In this document: positions 1 through 10,265 of the stretch, piece after piece
How positions within the stretch are numbered: the stretch's first letter is position 1
Layout of the letters: each line of letters starts with the position of its first letter
Origin: Formosa sp.
GTDB lineage: Bacteria; Bacteroidota; Bacteroidia; Flavobacteriales; Flavobacteriaceae
Assembly (NCBI GenBank): GCA_018673215.1
Contig: JABHDE010000007.1
Location: 1-64,000 of the forward strand
Reading direction: 5' to 3'
Length of the DNA stretch: 64,000 nucleotides
The notes under the pieces: model-generated
Databases searched by the model: none
Told to the model about the DNA's origin: nothing
What the model saw: only the letters and a program-made list of their open reading frames with translations
Position numbers and translations under genes: made by a program

Positions 1-26
1 AATTAACTGAAAATAATATACTTGAG

Positions 27-944
27 ATGTCATATAGAGAAGAATCCTATTACAAGCCCAAAAATGACTACAGTCAAATTACCACAAATGGTATAGACGC
101 CTCTAAAGATTCGTTAGAGGATTTAAAAAACTTATGGCGCAAAACCATTCAAGATGGTATGCACGGTATTTGTTTTAGTATGTACGAAGATGGTCAAAAA
201 CCAGGTGTAGATATTAGTATGGCTCAGGTAGAACGTCGTGTTAAAATTTTAAAACCATATGTAGGTGCTATCCGTTCGTTCTCGTGTACAGAAGGAAATG
301 AGTTTGTTCCAATTGCAGCTAAAAAACATGGTTTAAAAACATTAGTTGGTGCTTGGCTTGGGGATGATAAAGAAGAAAACGAAAAAGAAATAGAAGGTTT
401 AATTGCTTTAGCAAAAGCAGGGCATGTAGATGTTGCTGCAGTAGGTAACGAGGTGTTATACCGTAACGACTTATCCTTAGAGGAGCTAATCGGTTATATG
501 AAACGGGTTAAAAAGGCCTTAGTGGGATTAAACATTCCTATTGGATATGTAGATGCATATTATGAGTTTTCACGTCATCCAATAATTGTTGAGCACTCCG
601 ATATTATTTTAGCTAATCTATATCCTTACTGGGAAGGTTGCCCAATTGATTATTCATTAGGGCACATGCAAGCTATGTATGGTCAAGTCGTAGATTCCGC
701 CCAAGGAAAGCCAATTATTATTACAGAAACTGGCTGGCCAAGTCAAGGTGGTGGATTAAGGGGAGCCATTGCGAGTGAAAAAGCTGCAATGAAATATTTT
801 ATCGACACCATGCGATGGACCAAAGAAAATGATATCCCTAGTTTCTATTTCTCATCTTTTGACGAGTCATGGAAAGTAGGACCCGAGGGAAAAGTAGGTG
901 CTTATTGGGGATTGTGGGATAAACATGAGAAATTGAAGTTTTAA
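27..944 (+). CDS. Glycoside hydrolase family 17-like beta-1,3-glucanase (frame is open to the window edge, so the start may lie upstream)
   Basis: 305 aa ORF with GH17-like motifs: GNEVL (acid/base Glu) and ITETGWPS (nucleophile Glu). Frame has no stop from nt 3 to 27. Confidence 0.85.
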   Translation: MSYREESYYKPKNDYSQITTNGIDASKDSLEDLKNLWRKTIQDGMHGICFSMYEDGQKPGVDISMAQVERRVKILKPYVGAIRSFSCTEGNEFVPIAAKKHGLKTLVGAWLGDDKEENEKEIEGLIALAKAGHVDVAAVGNEVLYRNDLSLEELIGYMKRVKKALVGLNIPIGYVDAYYEFSRHPIIVEHSDIILANLYPYWEGCPIDYSLGHMQAMYGQVVDSAQGKPIIITETGWPSQGGGLRGAIASEKAAMKYFIDTMRWTKENDIPSFYFSSFDESWKVGPEGKVGAYWGLWDKHEKLKF

Positions 945-965
945 CTTCGAATTTGTTTTCAAAAT

Positions 966-1022
966 GAAAGGTTTTTTGTGTGTTGGAGTTTCTATTTCAA
1001 CATAACTTAAAACCTTTTTTTG
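966..1022 (+). terminator. Probable rho-independent terminator after the GH17 gene
   Basis: AAAGGTTTT ... AAAACCTTTTTTT inverted repeat with inner TTG/CAA pairing and a T-run. Confidence 0.5.
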
Positions 1023-1104
1023 TGGTTATTGTCAAAACAAATCCATTCTTAAAGTTAAATAACTCCATAATATTCAGTAGATTTAAGTCCTCAAATTTAC
1101 TAAA

Positions 1105-2673
1105 ATGCTTAAAAAAGTCTATGGAAGCGCCGTCTTTGGCGTGGAAGCTCACACCATCACAATAGAAGTAAATATAGATAAGGGTATTGGATACCATCTT
1201 GTTGGATTGCCAGATAATGCCATTAAAGAAAGTAATTTCCGAATAGCTGCGGCCCTTCAAAACAACGGCTATAAAATTCCCGGCAAAAAACTGATCATCA
1301 ATATGTCGCCTGCCGATATGCGTAAAGAAGGATCAGCCTATGACTTGCCTTTGGCTATGGGGATTTTAACTGCTTCTAATCAAATTAAAGAAGTCAACAT
1401 TGATCGGTATGTTATTATGGGAGAACTGTCTTTAGATGGAATGGTGCAGCCTATTAAGGGAGCGCTACCTATTGCTATTAAAGCTTTAGAAGAAGGTTTT
1501 GAAGGATTTATCCTGCCAAAAGAAAACGCCAAGGAAGCTGCCATTGTGAGCGGTCTGAAGGTGTATGGTGTCGAATACATCTCTGAAGTGATTGATTATT
1601 TTGATAAGCATAAAGCACTAGAACAAACCATTGTAGATACCCGTGCAGAGTTTCAAAAAAACCTAGAACATCCCGAATTTGATTTCTCTGATGTAAAAGG
1701 GCAGGAGAGTATCAAACGCTGTATGGAAATTGCCGCAGCTGGAGGTCATAACATCATATTGATTGGACCACCAGGCGCAGGAAAAACAATGTTGGCAAAA
1801 CGCTTACCTTCCATATTACCTCCAATGACTTTGCAAGAAGCGTTGGAAACTACTAAAATTCACTCTGTAGTTGGGCGTATTGGAGCGCAAAAAGGATTGA
1901 TAGCTCAACGTCCATTTCGATCGCCCCATCACACCATTTCAAATGTCGCCCTTGTAGGCGGCAGGAGTTATCCACAACCCGGAGAAATTTCTCTTTCTCA
2001 TAATGGGGTATTGTTTTTAGATGAATTGCCCGAATTTAAACGCGAAGTTCTAGAAGTCATGCGACAACCCTTAGAAGACAGAGAAGTGACGATTTCACGT
2101 GCCAAGTTTACAGTAACCTATCCCAGTAGTTTTATGTTGGTAGCCAGTATGAATCCCAGTCCAAGCGGGTGTTTCAATGACCCAAATGCACCAATGATGT
2201 CTTCAGCCTCAGAAATGCAGCGTTATTTGGGGAAAATTTCAGGACCTTTATTGGACCGAATAGACATTCATATTGAAGTGACCCCTGTACCTTTTGAAAA
2301 ACTATCTGATGAGCGCAAAGGGGAATCATCTGTGGAAATTAGAAAACGAGTTACCAAAGCCCGTGCATTGCAAACCACACGTTTTTTAGATTCTGAAAAC
2401 GTACATTATAATTCGCAAATGAACACCAAACAAATCCGTAAATACTGTAAGCTAGACGATACGTCTATACAGCTTTTAAAAACGGCGATGGAGCGTTTAA
2501 ATTTATCCGCTCGTGCCTACGATCGCATTTTAAAAGTAGCCAGAACTATTGCCGATTTAGAAGGAGAATTATCAATAGAAAGCGCTCATATAAGTGAAGT
2601 CATTCAATATCAGAGCTTAATTGAGAGGGATGGCTTGGGTGATTCAAAGATATTAAACTATTGGTTTATATAA
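1105..2673 (+). CDS. YifB/ComM family Mg-chelatase-like AAA ATPase
   Basis: 522 aa; Walker A GPPGAGKTMLAKRLPSILPP, RPFRSPHHTISNVALVGG, LFLDELPEF. Confidence 0.93.
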   Translation: MLKKVYGSAVFGVEAHTITIEVNIDKGIGYHLVGLPDNAIKESNFRIAAALQNNGYKIPGKKLIINMSPADMRKEGSAYDLPLAMGILTASNQIKEVNIDRYVIMGELSLDGMVQPIKGALPIAIKALEEGFEGFILPKENAKEAAIVSGLKVYGVEYISEVIDYFDKHKALEQTIVDTRAEFQKNLEHPEFDFSDVKGQESIKRCMEIAAAGGHNIILIGPPGAGKTMLAKRLPSILPPMTLQEALETTKIHSVVGRIGAQKGLIAQRPFRSPHHTISNVALVGGRSYPQPGEISLSHNGVLFLDELPEFKREVLEVMRQPLEDREVTISRAKFTVTYPSSFMLVASMNPSPSGCFNDPNAPMMSSASEMQRYLGKISGPLLDRIDIHIEVTPVPFEKLSDERKGESSVEIRKRVTKARALQTTRFLDSENVHYNSQMNTKQIRKYCKLDDTSIQLLKTAMERLNLSARAYDRILKVARTIADLEGELSIESAHISEVIQYQSLIERDGLGDSKILNYWFI

Positions 2674-2756
2674 TATTCATAATAACTTGAAAAACATACA
2701 ATTAAATACTTACTATAAGAAAAAACTATGATGGTAAATAAGCTGTTTTGAAGCCT

Positions 2757-4133
2757 TTATCCTAAAAATTTAAAAAGTCTTTTAAGCTTTTTAAGCTTGT
2801 TAGTATAGGGTGCATATCGCAGTGGAATGTCCAACCAATTTCCTTTAATTACGATGCCTTTTTTGTGTGAAAAAGTATCAAATCCAAGCCGCCCATGGTA
2901 GGCTCCAATTCCACTTTCTCCAACCCCTCCAAAGGGCAATTTAGAGTTTCCAAAATGAATCATTGTATCGTTGATGGTACCACCTCCAAAACTATAAGTT
3001 TCAATCATCTTTTTGTAAAAAGATTTGTTGTTTGAAAACACATAAAACCCAAGAGGTTTGTCGTACTGACTCAAGACAGATTGGATGTCACTTTCAGTTT
3101 CATAGCTTAAAATGGGCAATATGGGTCCGAAAATTTCATCTTTCATAACTTCAGAATCCATAGAAGGTTCATCAATGATTGTAGGAGCAAGGTAGCAATC
3201 AGTTGTATCGAAAGCACCTCCAAACACAACTTTAGAGTCCGAAAGCATTTTTGTGAGTCTTGATAAGTTGGCCGAATTAACAATGCGGGGGTAATCCGCA
3301 GATTTTTGTGGATCTTCTCCGTAAGCCTTCGTGATTTCAGTTTTTAAATCAGAAATCAATTGTGCTTTTACGGAGGTATGTACCAATAGATAATCGGGTG
3401 CAATACAAGTTTGCCCTGCATTGACAAATTTACCCCAAACCAATCGTTTTGCGGTCAGTTGTGTTGACATGCTGCCATCTATAATACAAGGGTTTTTACC
3501 ACCTAATTCCAGCGTTAAAGGAGTTAAAAAAGGCGCTGCAGCTTTGGCGACAATTTTCCCAACGGGCACACTTCCTGTAAAGAAAATATAGTCCCAGCGT
3601 TCTTTTAGAAGTAAGGTCGTTTCTGGAATGCCTCCTTGAATAACTTTGAGATGTTCAGGTGTGAACACAGTACTAAGAATATCTTCTAAGACCTGGGAGG
3701 TATGCGTTGTATGCTCGCTAGGTTTTAAAACCACCGTATTGCCTGCTGCAATGGCCGCAATGACAGGAGCAACCGCTAATTGAAAGGGGTAATTCCAAGG
3801 CGCAATAACCATTACAGTTCCGTAAGGCTCACTGAAGATATAATCTTTTGAAGGAAAATTAAGTCCCGCAGCTCTAATTCTTTTGGGTTTTGACCAAGAA
3901 TCAATATGTTTTAAAGTGGCATCAATTTCAGAAATGATGATCCCGACTTCACTAAAAAAAGATTCAAACTTCGATTTTTTGAAATCCTTATAAAGTGCCT
4001 CGTAAATAGCTTCTTCTTTGCTGAGAATCTCTAAACGAAGCTTGCTGAGCAATGTTTTAAGCGCTCCGACATCTCGAGTGGCGCCGGTTTGGAAATACTG
4101 TTTTTGAGTCTCTATAATTATTTTTGCATCCAT
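2757..4133 (-). CDS. Aldehyde dehydrogenase (class 3-like)
   Basis: 458 aa; APWNYPFQL, ELGGKNPCI, NAGQTCIAPDY catalytic Cys. Confidence 0.93.
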   Translation of the reverse strand: MDAKIIIETQKQYFQTGATRDVGALKTLLSKLRLEILSKEEAIYEALYKDFKKSKFESFFSEVGIIISEIDATLKHIDSWSKPKRIRAAGLNFPSKDYIFSEPYGTVMVIAPWNYPFQLAVAPVIAAIAAGNTVVLKPSEHTTHTSQVLEDILSTVFTPEHLKVIQGGIPETTLLLKERWDYIFFTGSVPVGKIVAKAAAPFLTPLTLELGGKNPCIIDGSMSTQLTAKRLVWGKFVNAGQTCIAPDYLLVHTSVKAQLISDLKTEITKAYGEDPQKSADYPRIVNSANLSRLTKMLSDSKVVFGGAFDTTDCYLAPTIIDEPSMDSEVMKDEIFGPILPILSYETESDIQSVLSQYDKPLGFYVFSNNKSFYKKMIETYSFGGGTINDTMIHFGNSKLPFGGVGESGIGAYHGRLGFDTFSHKKGIVIKGNWLDIPLRYAPYTNKLKKLKRLFKFLG

Positions 4134-4136
4134 AGT

Positions 4137-4871
4137 TTATACGTCGATGTGATTGATACATTCCTTCCATATCACCTCATTTGGAGGGGGAGAGGTAACA
4201 TTTATTAATTGGTCATTTACAGGGTGTATAAATGAGATATTTCGTGCGTGTAGGTGAATACTTCCATCGGGGTTACTTCGGTCAAATCCATACTTTAAAT
4301 CGCCTTTGATGGGGCTTCCTATGGTAGATAGTTGACTCCTAATTTGATGATGCCTCCCTGTTTCAAGCTTGACTTCTAGAAGATGGTAACGGTCTAAGCT
4401 ATGAATTAATTCATAATGTAGGACTGCCTTTTTACTTTGATCAACTTCTTTGATATAAGCTTTTGACTTGTTGTTTTTTGGATTTTTCTTAAGCCAATGA
4501 ACGAGCGTATCTTTTAATTTTGAAGGTTTATTTTTTACAACAGCCCAATAGGTTTTAGTAATTTTTTTGTTTAAAAATAACGCATTCATTCTAGTGAGCG
4601 CTTTAGAGGTTTTAGCAAACACAACAATTCCGGTAGTGGGTCGGTCCAGACGATGCGTGACTCCTAGATACACAGCTCCTGGCTTGTCGTACTTTTTTTT
4701 TATATAGCCCTTTACAACATCACTAAGAGGCATATCTCCAGTTTTATCGCCCTGAACGAGGTCTCCAGAACGTTTATTGATGATAATTAAATGATTGTCC
4801 TCATGAAGAATTTGAAGATTATTAATATTTGAAACAATCTTATCCATTAATTTAATACTGTTCGTTATCAT
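4137..4871 (-). CDS. RluA family RNA pseudouridine synthase
   Basis: [20 protein letters not shown] signature and [12 protein letters not shown]. 20 bp overlap with panB, so the true start may be internal. Confidence 0.92.
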   Translation of the reverse strand: MITNSIKLMDKIVSNINNLQILHEDNHLIIINKRSGDLVQGDKTGDMPLSDVVKGYIKKKYDKPGAVYLGVTHRLDRPTTGIVVFAKTSKALTRMNALFLNKKITKTYWAVVKNKPSKLKDTLVHWLKKNPKNNKSKAYIKEVDQSKKAVLHYELIHSLDRYHLLEVKLETGRHHQIRSQLSTIGSPIKGDLKYGFDRSNPDGSIHLHARNISFIHPVNDQLINVTSPPPNEVIWKECINHIDV

Positions 4872-5670
4872 TCGGAAAGTCAGAAGACTTTACATCGTCA
4901 ATGTATTGATTGATTGCAGTGGTCATTTCTTCATGTAAACTCAAATAACGACGTAAAAATCGTGGATGAAATTCTTGTGTCATTCCAAGCATGTCATGCA
5001 ATACCAATACCTGTCCATCAACGCCACCTCCAGCACCAATTCCAATGACAGGAATGCTAATACTTTCTGCGACTTGCTGTGCTAATGCAGCAGGAATTTT
5101 TTCAAGAACCAATGCGAAACATCCCAAACGCTCTAGAAGTTTTGCATCTTCAATTAATCGCAAAGCTTCTTCTTCTTCTTTGGCTCTTACAGTGTAGGTT
5201 CCAAATTTATAGATCGACTGTGGGGTGAGCCCTAAGTGTCCCATTACAGGAATTCCGGCATTTAATATCTTTTTGATTGAATCTTTGATTTCTTTACCGC
5301 CTTCGAGCTTTACCGCGTGTCCGCCACTTTCTTTCATAATACGAATAGAAGAACGCAAGGCTTCTTTTGGGTCACTTTGATAAGTTCCGAAAGGTAAATC
5401 CACTACTACAAGCGCACGGTCAATCGCACGCACTACAGAAGACGCGTGGTAAATCATTTGATCCAAGGTGATAGGTAGTGTCGTTTCATGACCAGCCATC
5501 ACGTTACTGGCTGAATCACCCACCAAAATCACATCAACACCAGCGCCATCTACAATTTTGGCCATGGTATAATCGTAAGCTGTAAGCATAGATATTTTTT
5601 CTCCTAAAGATTTCATCTCTACTAGAGATTTTACAGTCACTCTCTTATATTCTTTTTTTGATGCAGACAT
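4852..5670 (-). CDS. panB: 3-methyl-2-oxobutanoate hydroxymethyltransferase
   Basis: 272 aa; [50 protein letters not shown]. Confidence 0.96.
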   Translation of the reverse strand: MSASKKEYKRVTVKSLVEMKSLGEKISMLTAYDYTMAKIVDGAGVDVILVGDSASNVMAGHETTLPITLDQMIYHASSVVRAIDRALVVVDLPFGTYQSDPKEALRSSIRIMKESGGHAVKLEGGKEIKDSIKKILNAGIPVMGHLGLTPQSIYKFGTYTVRAKEEEEALRLIEDAKLLERLGCFALVLEKIPAALAQQVAESISIPVIGIGAGGGVDGQVLVLHDMLGMTQEFHPRFLRRYLSLHEEMTTAINQYIDDVKSSDFPNDNEQY

Positions 5671-5758
5671 AATTGGTTATAATTTATGATAGAGTGTAAA
5701 TGTAATAAATAAGTGTATAAATTCAATTTTTTATATAATAACTCGAACTTGAATGAAA

Positions 5759-5795
5759 AAAGCATATTAAAAACGTAGTGTTTTTTATATGCTTT
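5759..5795 (-). terminator. Hairpin terminator downstream of the 5821-6294 gene
   Basis: AAAGCATATTAAAAAC/GTTTTTTATATGCTTT: 16 bp arms with one mismatch and a 5 nt loop. Confidence 0.6.
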
Positions 5796-5820
5796 AGAAT
5801 TAATTTATAGGCTTCTAGCG

Positions 5821-6294
5821 TTAATGTCTCTGTTGTAAATTAGAAAGATTGAAATCTGTTATTTCAGGATTATAAAGGTTACTTACGTTATCTGCAGGGA
5901 CAACAACAATTCTAAAAACAACATCCTGTGTCCAAACAGTATTTAGATTGTCAAAATCTGCCGTGCCTTCCAAAAACAATTTAACATCTGTTTGTGTAAA
6001 ATCAAAGTTGTAGTTGAGCGTCGCGCCCCCAATAAAAACAGTATTTTGTGGTAATAATCTCCAGACATCTTGACCGTTATCGGTTTCCCACAGAATATAG
6101 ACTAAGGTGACATCGTAGTCGTAAACGTTAAATCCATAAGGTTCAATAATTTCATAGTTATTTTGAGCATTAAAATCTACTACAATTTCAAAAGCACTGG
6201 ATACAATTAAACCTCCATCTCTACCATCTATGCCTTCTTCAACAACGCAAGACATAAATAACACTATTGATAGTAATGACACTAATTTTTTCAT
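5821..6294 (-). CDS. Putative lipoprotein of unknown function
   Basis: N-terminal MKKLVSLLSIVLFMSCVVEEG lipobox. Confidence 0.75.
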   Translation of the reverse strand: MKKLVSLLSIVLFMSCVVEEGIDGRDGGLIVSSAFEIVVDFNAQNNYEIIEPYGFNVYDYDVTLVYILWETDNGQDVWRLLPQNTVFIGGATLNYNFDFTQTDVKLFLEGTADFDNLNTVWTQDVVFRIVVVPADNVSNLYNPEITDFNLSNLQQRH

Positions 6295-6368
6295 AATATT
6301 TATTTTAATCCAATTAAAGGTACTAATCTATGGTTTGTTTTTTAATAAACAAAGGTTTATTTTTTTTA

Positions 6369-6408
6369 TGACATCGTGTCAGTAAAATTGTATTGGCACA
6401 ATGATTGA
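6369..6408 (+). promoter_or_regulatory. Candidate sigma-54-type promoter (TGGCACA-N4-TTGA) with upstream inverted repeat TGACA-TCG-TGTCA
   Basis: IR at 6369-6381. TGGCACAATGATTGA at 6394-6408 keeps -24/-12 spacing, with A instead of C at -12. About 50 bp upstream of dnaK. Confidence 0.5.
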
Positions 6409-6456
6409 CTTATGGAAAGCGAAATATTTAAATAAAAAAATTAAACTATATAAATT

Positions 6457-8352
6457 ATGAGTAAGATTATTGGAATCGATTTAGGAACTACAAATTCTTG
6501 TGTTTCTGTTATGGAAGGAAATGAGCCCGTTGTTATTACAAACGCTGAAGGACAACGTACAACTCCATCTGTTATCGCCTTTGTAGATGGAGGTGAAATC
6601 AAAGTAGGAGACCCTGCAAAACGTCAAGCGGTCACAAATCCTACCAAAACGGTTTATTCAATTAAACGTTTTATGGGTAACAAATTCTCAGAATCTAAAC
6701 AAGAAGTAGGTCGTGTCCCTTACAAAGTGGTAAAGGGTGACAACGATACTCCACGTGTGGACATTGATGGTCGTTTATACACGCCACAAGAATTATCGGC
6801 AATGGTACTTCAAAAAATGAAAAAAACAGCTGAAGAGTTTTTGGATCAAGAAGTTTCAGAAGCGGTCATAACAGTTCCAGCTTATTTTAACGATGCACAA
6901 CGTCAAGCCACAAAAGAAGCAGGTGAGATTGCAGGTCTAAAAGTGAGACGTATTATCAATGAGCCTACAGCGGCTGCATTGGCATACGGAATGGATAAAA
7001 AAGGAAAAGACCAAACGATTGTTGTTTTTGATTTTGGTGGAGGAACTCATGATGTTTCTGTATTGGAATTAGGAGACGGCGTTTTTGAGGTATTAGCAAC
7101 CGATGGTGACACGCACTTGGGTGGAGATGATGTTGATGAGAAAATCATCAACTGGTTAGCTGATGAATTTAAAGCAGATGAAAATTTAGATTTACGTGAA
7201 GATCCTATGGCGCTTCAACGTCTAAAAGAAGCTGCTGAAAAAGCTAAGATTGAATTGTCATCTTCTGCACAAACAGAAATCAATTTACCTTATGTAACAG
7301 CCACTGCAAGCGGTCCAAAACACTTGGTGCGTTCTTTGTCCAAAGCAAAGTTTGAACAACTGATTGACGACTTAGTAAAAAGAACTATTGCTCCTTGTCA
7401 AACTGCTTTAAAAGCGGCAGGATTGTCAACAAGTGATATCGATGAAATTATTTTAGTAGGAGGCTCAACTCGAATCCCTGCAGTACAAGAAGCAGTCGAA
7501 AAATTCTTTGGAAAGAAACCTAACAAAGGAGTAAATCCTGATGAGGTTGTAGCTGTAGGAGCTGCGATCCAAGGAGGTGTACTAACAGGAGATGTTAAGG
7601 ATGTATTGCTTTTGGATGTCACTCCGTTATCATTAGGAATTGAAACGATGGGGAATGTGATGACCAAATTAATTGAGTCTAACACAACTATTCCAACAAA
7701 AAAATCTCAAGTATTCTCCACGGCAGCAGATAATCAGCCGTCAGTTGAAATTCACGTGCTTCAAGGGGAGCGTGCAATGGCCGCAGATAATAAAACGATT
7801 GGACGTTTTCATTTAGATGGACTTCCACCAGCACAACGAGGAACACCACAAATTGAAGTGACCTTTGATATTGACGCCAATGGAATCATTAAAGTGTCTG
7901 CAACCGATAAAGCGACCAACAAATCACAAGATATTCGTATTGAAGCATCTTCTGGTTTAACGGAGGAAGAAATCGAAAAAATGAAACAAGATGCAGAAGC
8001 AAATGCAGATTCAGATGCGAAAGCTAAAGAAACAGCAGATAAGCTAAATGCTGCAGATGGTATGATTTTTCAAACCGAAAATCAGTTAAAAGAATTTGGT
8101 GATAAATTATCGGATGATAAGAAGCAACCAATTGAAGCTGCATTGGAAGAATTGAAAGCCGCCTACGAATCTAAAGACATCGCGGTTATCGACCCAGCTT
8201 TAGAGAAAATCAACGAAGCATGGAAAGTTGCTAGTGAAGAGATGTACAAGGCACAACAAGATGCTCAAGCTGCACCATCTGATGCTGCTCAAGATGCCGA
8301 GGCATCTCAAGAAGACAATGTTGAAGATGTTGACTTCGAAGAAGTTAAATAA
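6457..8352 (+). CDS. dnaK: Molecular chaperone DnaK (Hsp70)
   Basis: 631 aa; [40 protein letters not shown]. Confidence 0.98.
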   Translation: MSKIIGIDLGTTNSCVSVMEGNEPVVITNAEGQRTTPSVIAFVDGGEIKVGDPAKRQAVTNPTKTVYSIKRFMGNKFSESKQEVGRVPYKVVKGDNDTPRVDIDGRLYTPQELSAMVLQKMKKTAEEFLDQEVSEAVITVPAYFNDAQRQATKEAGEIAGLKVRRIINEPTAAALAYGMDKKGKDQTIVVFDFGGGTHDVSVLELGDGVFEVLATDGDTHLGGDDVDEKIINWLADEFKADENLDLREDPMALQRLKEAAEKAKIELSSSAQTEINLPYVTATASGPKHLVRSLSKAKFEQLIDDLVKRTIAPCQTALKAAGLSTSDIDEIILVGGSTRIPAVQEAVEKFFGKKPNKGVNPDEVVAVGAAIQGGVLTGDVKDVLLLDVTPLSLGIETMGNVMTKLIESNTTIPTKKSQVFSTAADNQPSVEIHVLQGERAMAADNKTIGRFHLDGLPPAQRGTPQIEVTFDIDANGIIKVSATDKATNKSQDIRIEASSGLTEEEIEKMKQDAEANADSDAKAKETADKLNAADGMIFQTENQLKEFGDKLSDDKKQPIEAALEELKAAYESKDIAVIDPALEKINEAWKVASEEMYKAQQDAQAAPSDAAQDAEASQEDNVEDVDFEEVK

Positions 8353-8374
8353 AGTTAACTCTATTTGTTAATAT

Positions 8375-8409
8375 AAAGCACAATCAGTTTATGGTTGTGC
8401 TTTTTTTTT
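8375..8409. terminator. Rho-independent terminator for dnaK, overlapping the 3' end of blh
   Basis: AAAGCACAA(TC)...(GG)TTGTGCTTT hairpin followed by a T-run. Confidence 0.75.
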
Positions 8410-9285
8410 GGAGAACATTCTCAGCATTACAACAGCATGAGGGAACGTCACAGCTGCAATGAACGCAAAAAACAAGGCGTAGAATTGTTTTTCATTACTG
8501 AAAATCAAATACAAAACCCCCATTCCTATCAATGAAATTACCCAATAGGGAAGTGCTGATTTGCAATACTTTAGAGTGGAATCGGTTTTTACATCTCCGT
8601 ATATAAATGTAATTTGTTCTATTAATGAGGGAATGCTATGCCAAAGAATAAAATAAATAGAAAAGCCCCATATTAATGAGGAAGATGAAAAAATTATTGC
8701 CAAAACAACTAAAGTGAATAGTTCTTTTAAAATCACTTCTTTAGCAAGGCGATTTTTTATAAACTCATTAATAAGTACAAGCCCTATAAAGCTGCCTAAA
8801 ACTATGAGTATGGTGTTACTGTACAAATTAGGGATTTCATATCCAGTAATCTCTGATACAATCAATTTTACGCCTGCGTCGTTAAAAGCAAATAATAGAT
8901 ACAGAATTAACATCCCAAATGAAAAGTAGAAAGTAGATTTAATCAAAGTATTTGATTTAGATAAACGGTGATCCCAGTGTTGTTCTCCAAAATGGTAGGC
9001 GCTAAATATTATGAACAAGATCATAGCAAGGGAAGGCGCCAAATAAAAAATTAAAATTGCAATGGATACTATAAATAAGTAAGCGATCAGAAGGGCAAAT
9101 TTGGAATAATTTAGGTTGTTTTTCAAAATTTTATTAACAATTAGCAAATCATTAGAGCCATGGATCATTCCAAAGGTAAAAATTAAAAAAAAACCCAAAA
9201 TAAGTTCAAAACTCTCTGGAACATGGGTGGTAATCCACAGTCCTAAGAAGCTAGAGACGATTGAGAAATTGAAAATATTATTCAT
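8389..9285 (-). CDS. blh: Brp/Blh family beta-carotene 15,15'-dioxygenase (retinal synthesis)
   Basis: 298 aa polytopic protein with conserved His motifs (GMIHGSNDLL, SAYHFGEQHWDH, LWHSIPSL, FPHAVVM), next to proteorhodopsin. Confidence 0.92.
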   Translation of the reverse strand: MNNIFNFSIVSSFLGLWITTHVPESFELILGFFLIFTFGMIHGSNDLLIVNKILKNNLNYSKFALLIAYLFIVSIAILIFYLAPSLAMILFIIFSAYHFGEQHWDHRLSKSNTLIKSTFYFSFGMLILYLLFAFNDAGVKLIVSEITGYEIPNLYSNTILIVLGSFIGLVLINEFIKNRLAKEVILKELFTLVVLAIIFSSSSLIWGFSIYFILWHSIPSLIEQITFIYGDVKTDSTLKYCKSALPYWVISLIGMGVLYLIFSNEKQFYALFFAFIAAVTFPHAVVMLRMFSKKKAQP

Positions 9286-9355
9286 AAAATAGTGTTAAAT
9301 AAATGGTTTGAGACTACAAATTTACGAAATACTCAACGATTAGTTTAAATTTTTA

Positions 9356-9373
9356 TATATTTGTTTAAACAAA
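9356..9373 (+). promoter_or_regulatory. Candidate proteorhodopsin promoter -7 box (TATATTTG) overlapping a 14 bp palindrome TTTGTTTAAACAAA
   Basis: TAnnTTTG match at 9356-9363; palindrome at 9360-9373; ATG at 9396. Confidence 0.5.
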
Positions 9374-9395
9374 AAACTAACTAAACATTTAAAAA

Positions 9396-10130
9396 ATGAC
9401 AAACTTAATTTTACCTTTTGCAAACAAAGTTGCCCTTATGGCTAACGATGATTACGTAGGCTTTACTTTCTTTATTGGATGTATGGCAATGATGGCAGCT
9501 TCTGCCTTTTTCTTTTTATCATTAAATCAATTTGACAAAAAATGGAGAACTTCTGTTTTAGTTTCTGGTTTAATTACATTTATTGCAGCAGTACATTATA
9601 TGTACATGAGAGACTATTGGGGAGAGCATCAAGTATCACCAACTTTCTTTCGTTATGTAGATTGGATTTTAACTGTGCCATTAATGTGTGTTGAGTTTTA
9701 CTTAATCCTTAAATTAGCTGGTGCTAAGAAATCATTATTATCTAAAATGATTGGACTTTCTGTAATCATGTTAGTAACAGGTTACCTAGGAGAAACTGTA
9801 TTTTCTGGGCAAGCAGCTATGTGGGGCTTTTTCTCTGCTGTAGCATACTTTGCTATTGTTTACGAAATATGGCTTGGTGGAGCAGCAAAATTAGCTAAAG
9901 AAGCTGGTGGAGATGTATTAGCAGCTCACAAAATTTTGTGCTGGTTTGTATTAGTAGGATGGATTATCTATCCATTAGGTTACTTAGTAGGTACAGCTGA
10001 CGGACAATGGTATTCTTCTTTTGCAAATCTAGGATTAGACATGGATATCTTATATAACATTGCGGATGCAATCAACAAAATCGGTTTCGGTTTAGTAATT
10101 TATAGTTTAGCAGTTAAGAAAACAGCTTAA
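9396..10130 (+). CDS. Proteorhodopsin, proton-pump type (DTE motif), Met at the spectral-tuning position
   Basis: RYVDWILTVPLMCVEFYLIL gives D89/T93/M97/E100 (GPR D97/T101/L105/E108 equivalents); retinal Lys228 in NIADAINKIGFG; H67 in TFIAAVHYMY. Confidence 0.97.
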   Translation: MTNLILPFANKVALMANDDYVGFTFFIGCMAMMAASAFFFLSLNQFDKKWRTSVLVSGLITFIAAVHYMYMRDYWGEHQVSPTFFRYVDWILTVPLMCVEFYLILKLAGAKKSLLSKMIGLSVIMLVTGYLGETVFSGQAAMWGFFSAVAYFAIVYEIWLGGAAKLAKEAGGDVLAAHKILCWFVLVGWIIYPLGYLVGTADGQWYSSFANLGLDMDILYNIADAINKIGFGLVIYSLAVKKTA

Positions 10131-10159
10131 TAATTCGATTACAATAAGTAGATATTTAA

Positions 10160-10192
10160 AATGACTGTCTGAAAAGACAGTCATTTTTTTTT
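10160..10192 (+). terminator. Rho-independent terminator after proteorhodopsin
   Basis: AATGACTGTCT-GAAA-AGACAGTCATT perfect 11 bp stem plus T-run. Confidence 0.92.
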
Positions 10193-10265
10193 GCTCTTTT
10201 TTAACGTATTTGAATCATTGTCTTCATACTTGATTTTTGTAACTTTACACTCAAATAAAATATAA

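Noticed and set aside
27-944. Polysaccharide utilization locus for laminarin starting at the left edge
   Set aside because: Only one GH17 gene is visible; no SusC/SusD pair or other CAZymes adjoin it within the window.
997-1260. Antisense ORF of 87 aa overlapping the start of the YifB-like gene
   Set aside because: Opposite a well-supported coding gene, no recognisable motif, no promoter; chance open frame.
7398-7685. Antisense 95 aa ORF inside dnaK
   Set aside because: Typical shadow ORF opposite a strongly conserved coding frame.
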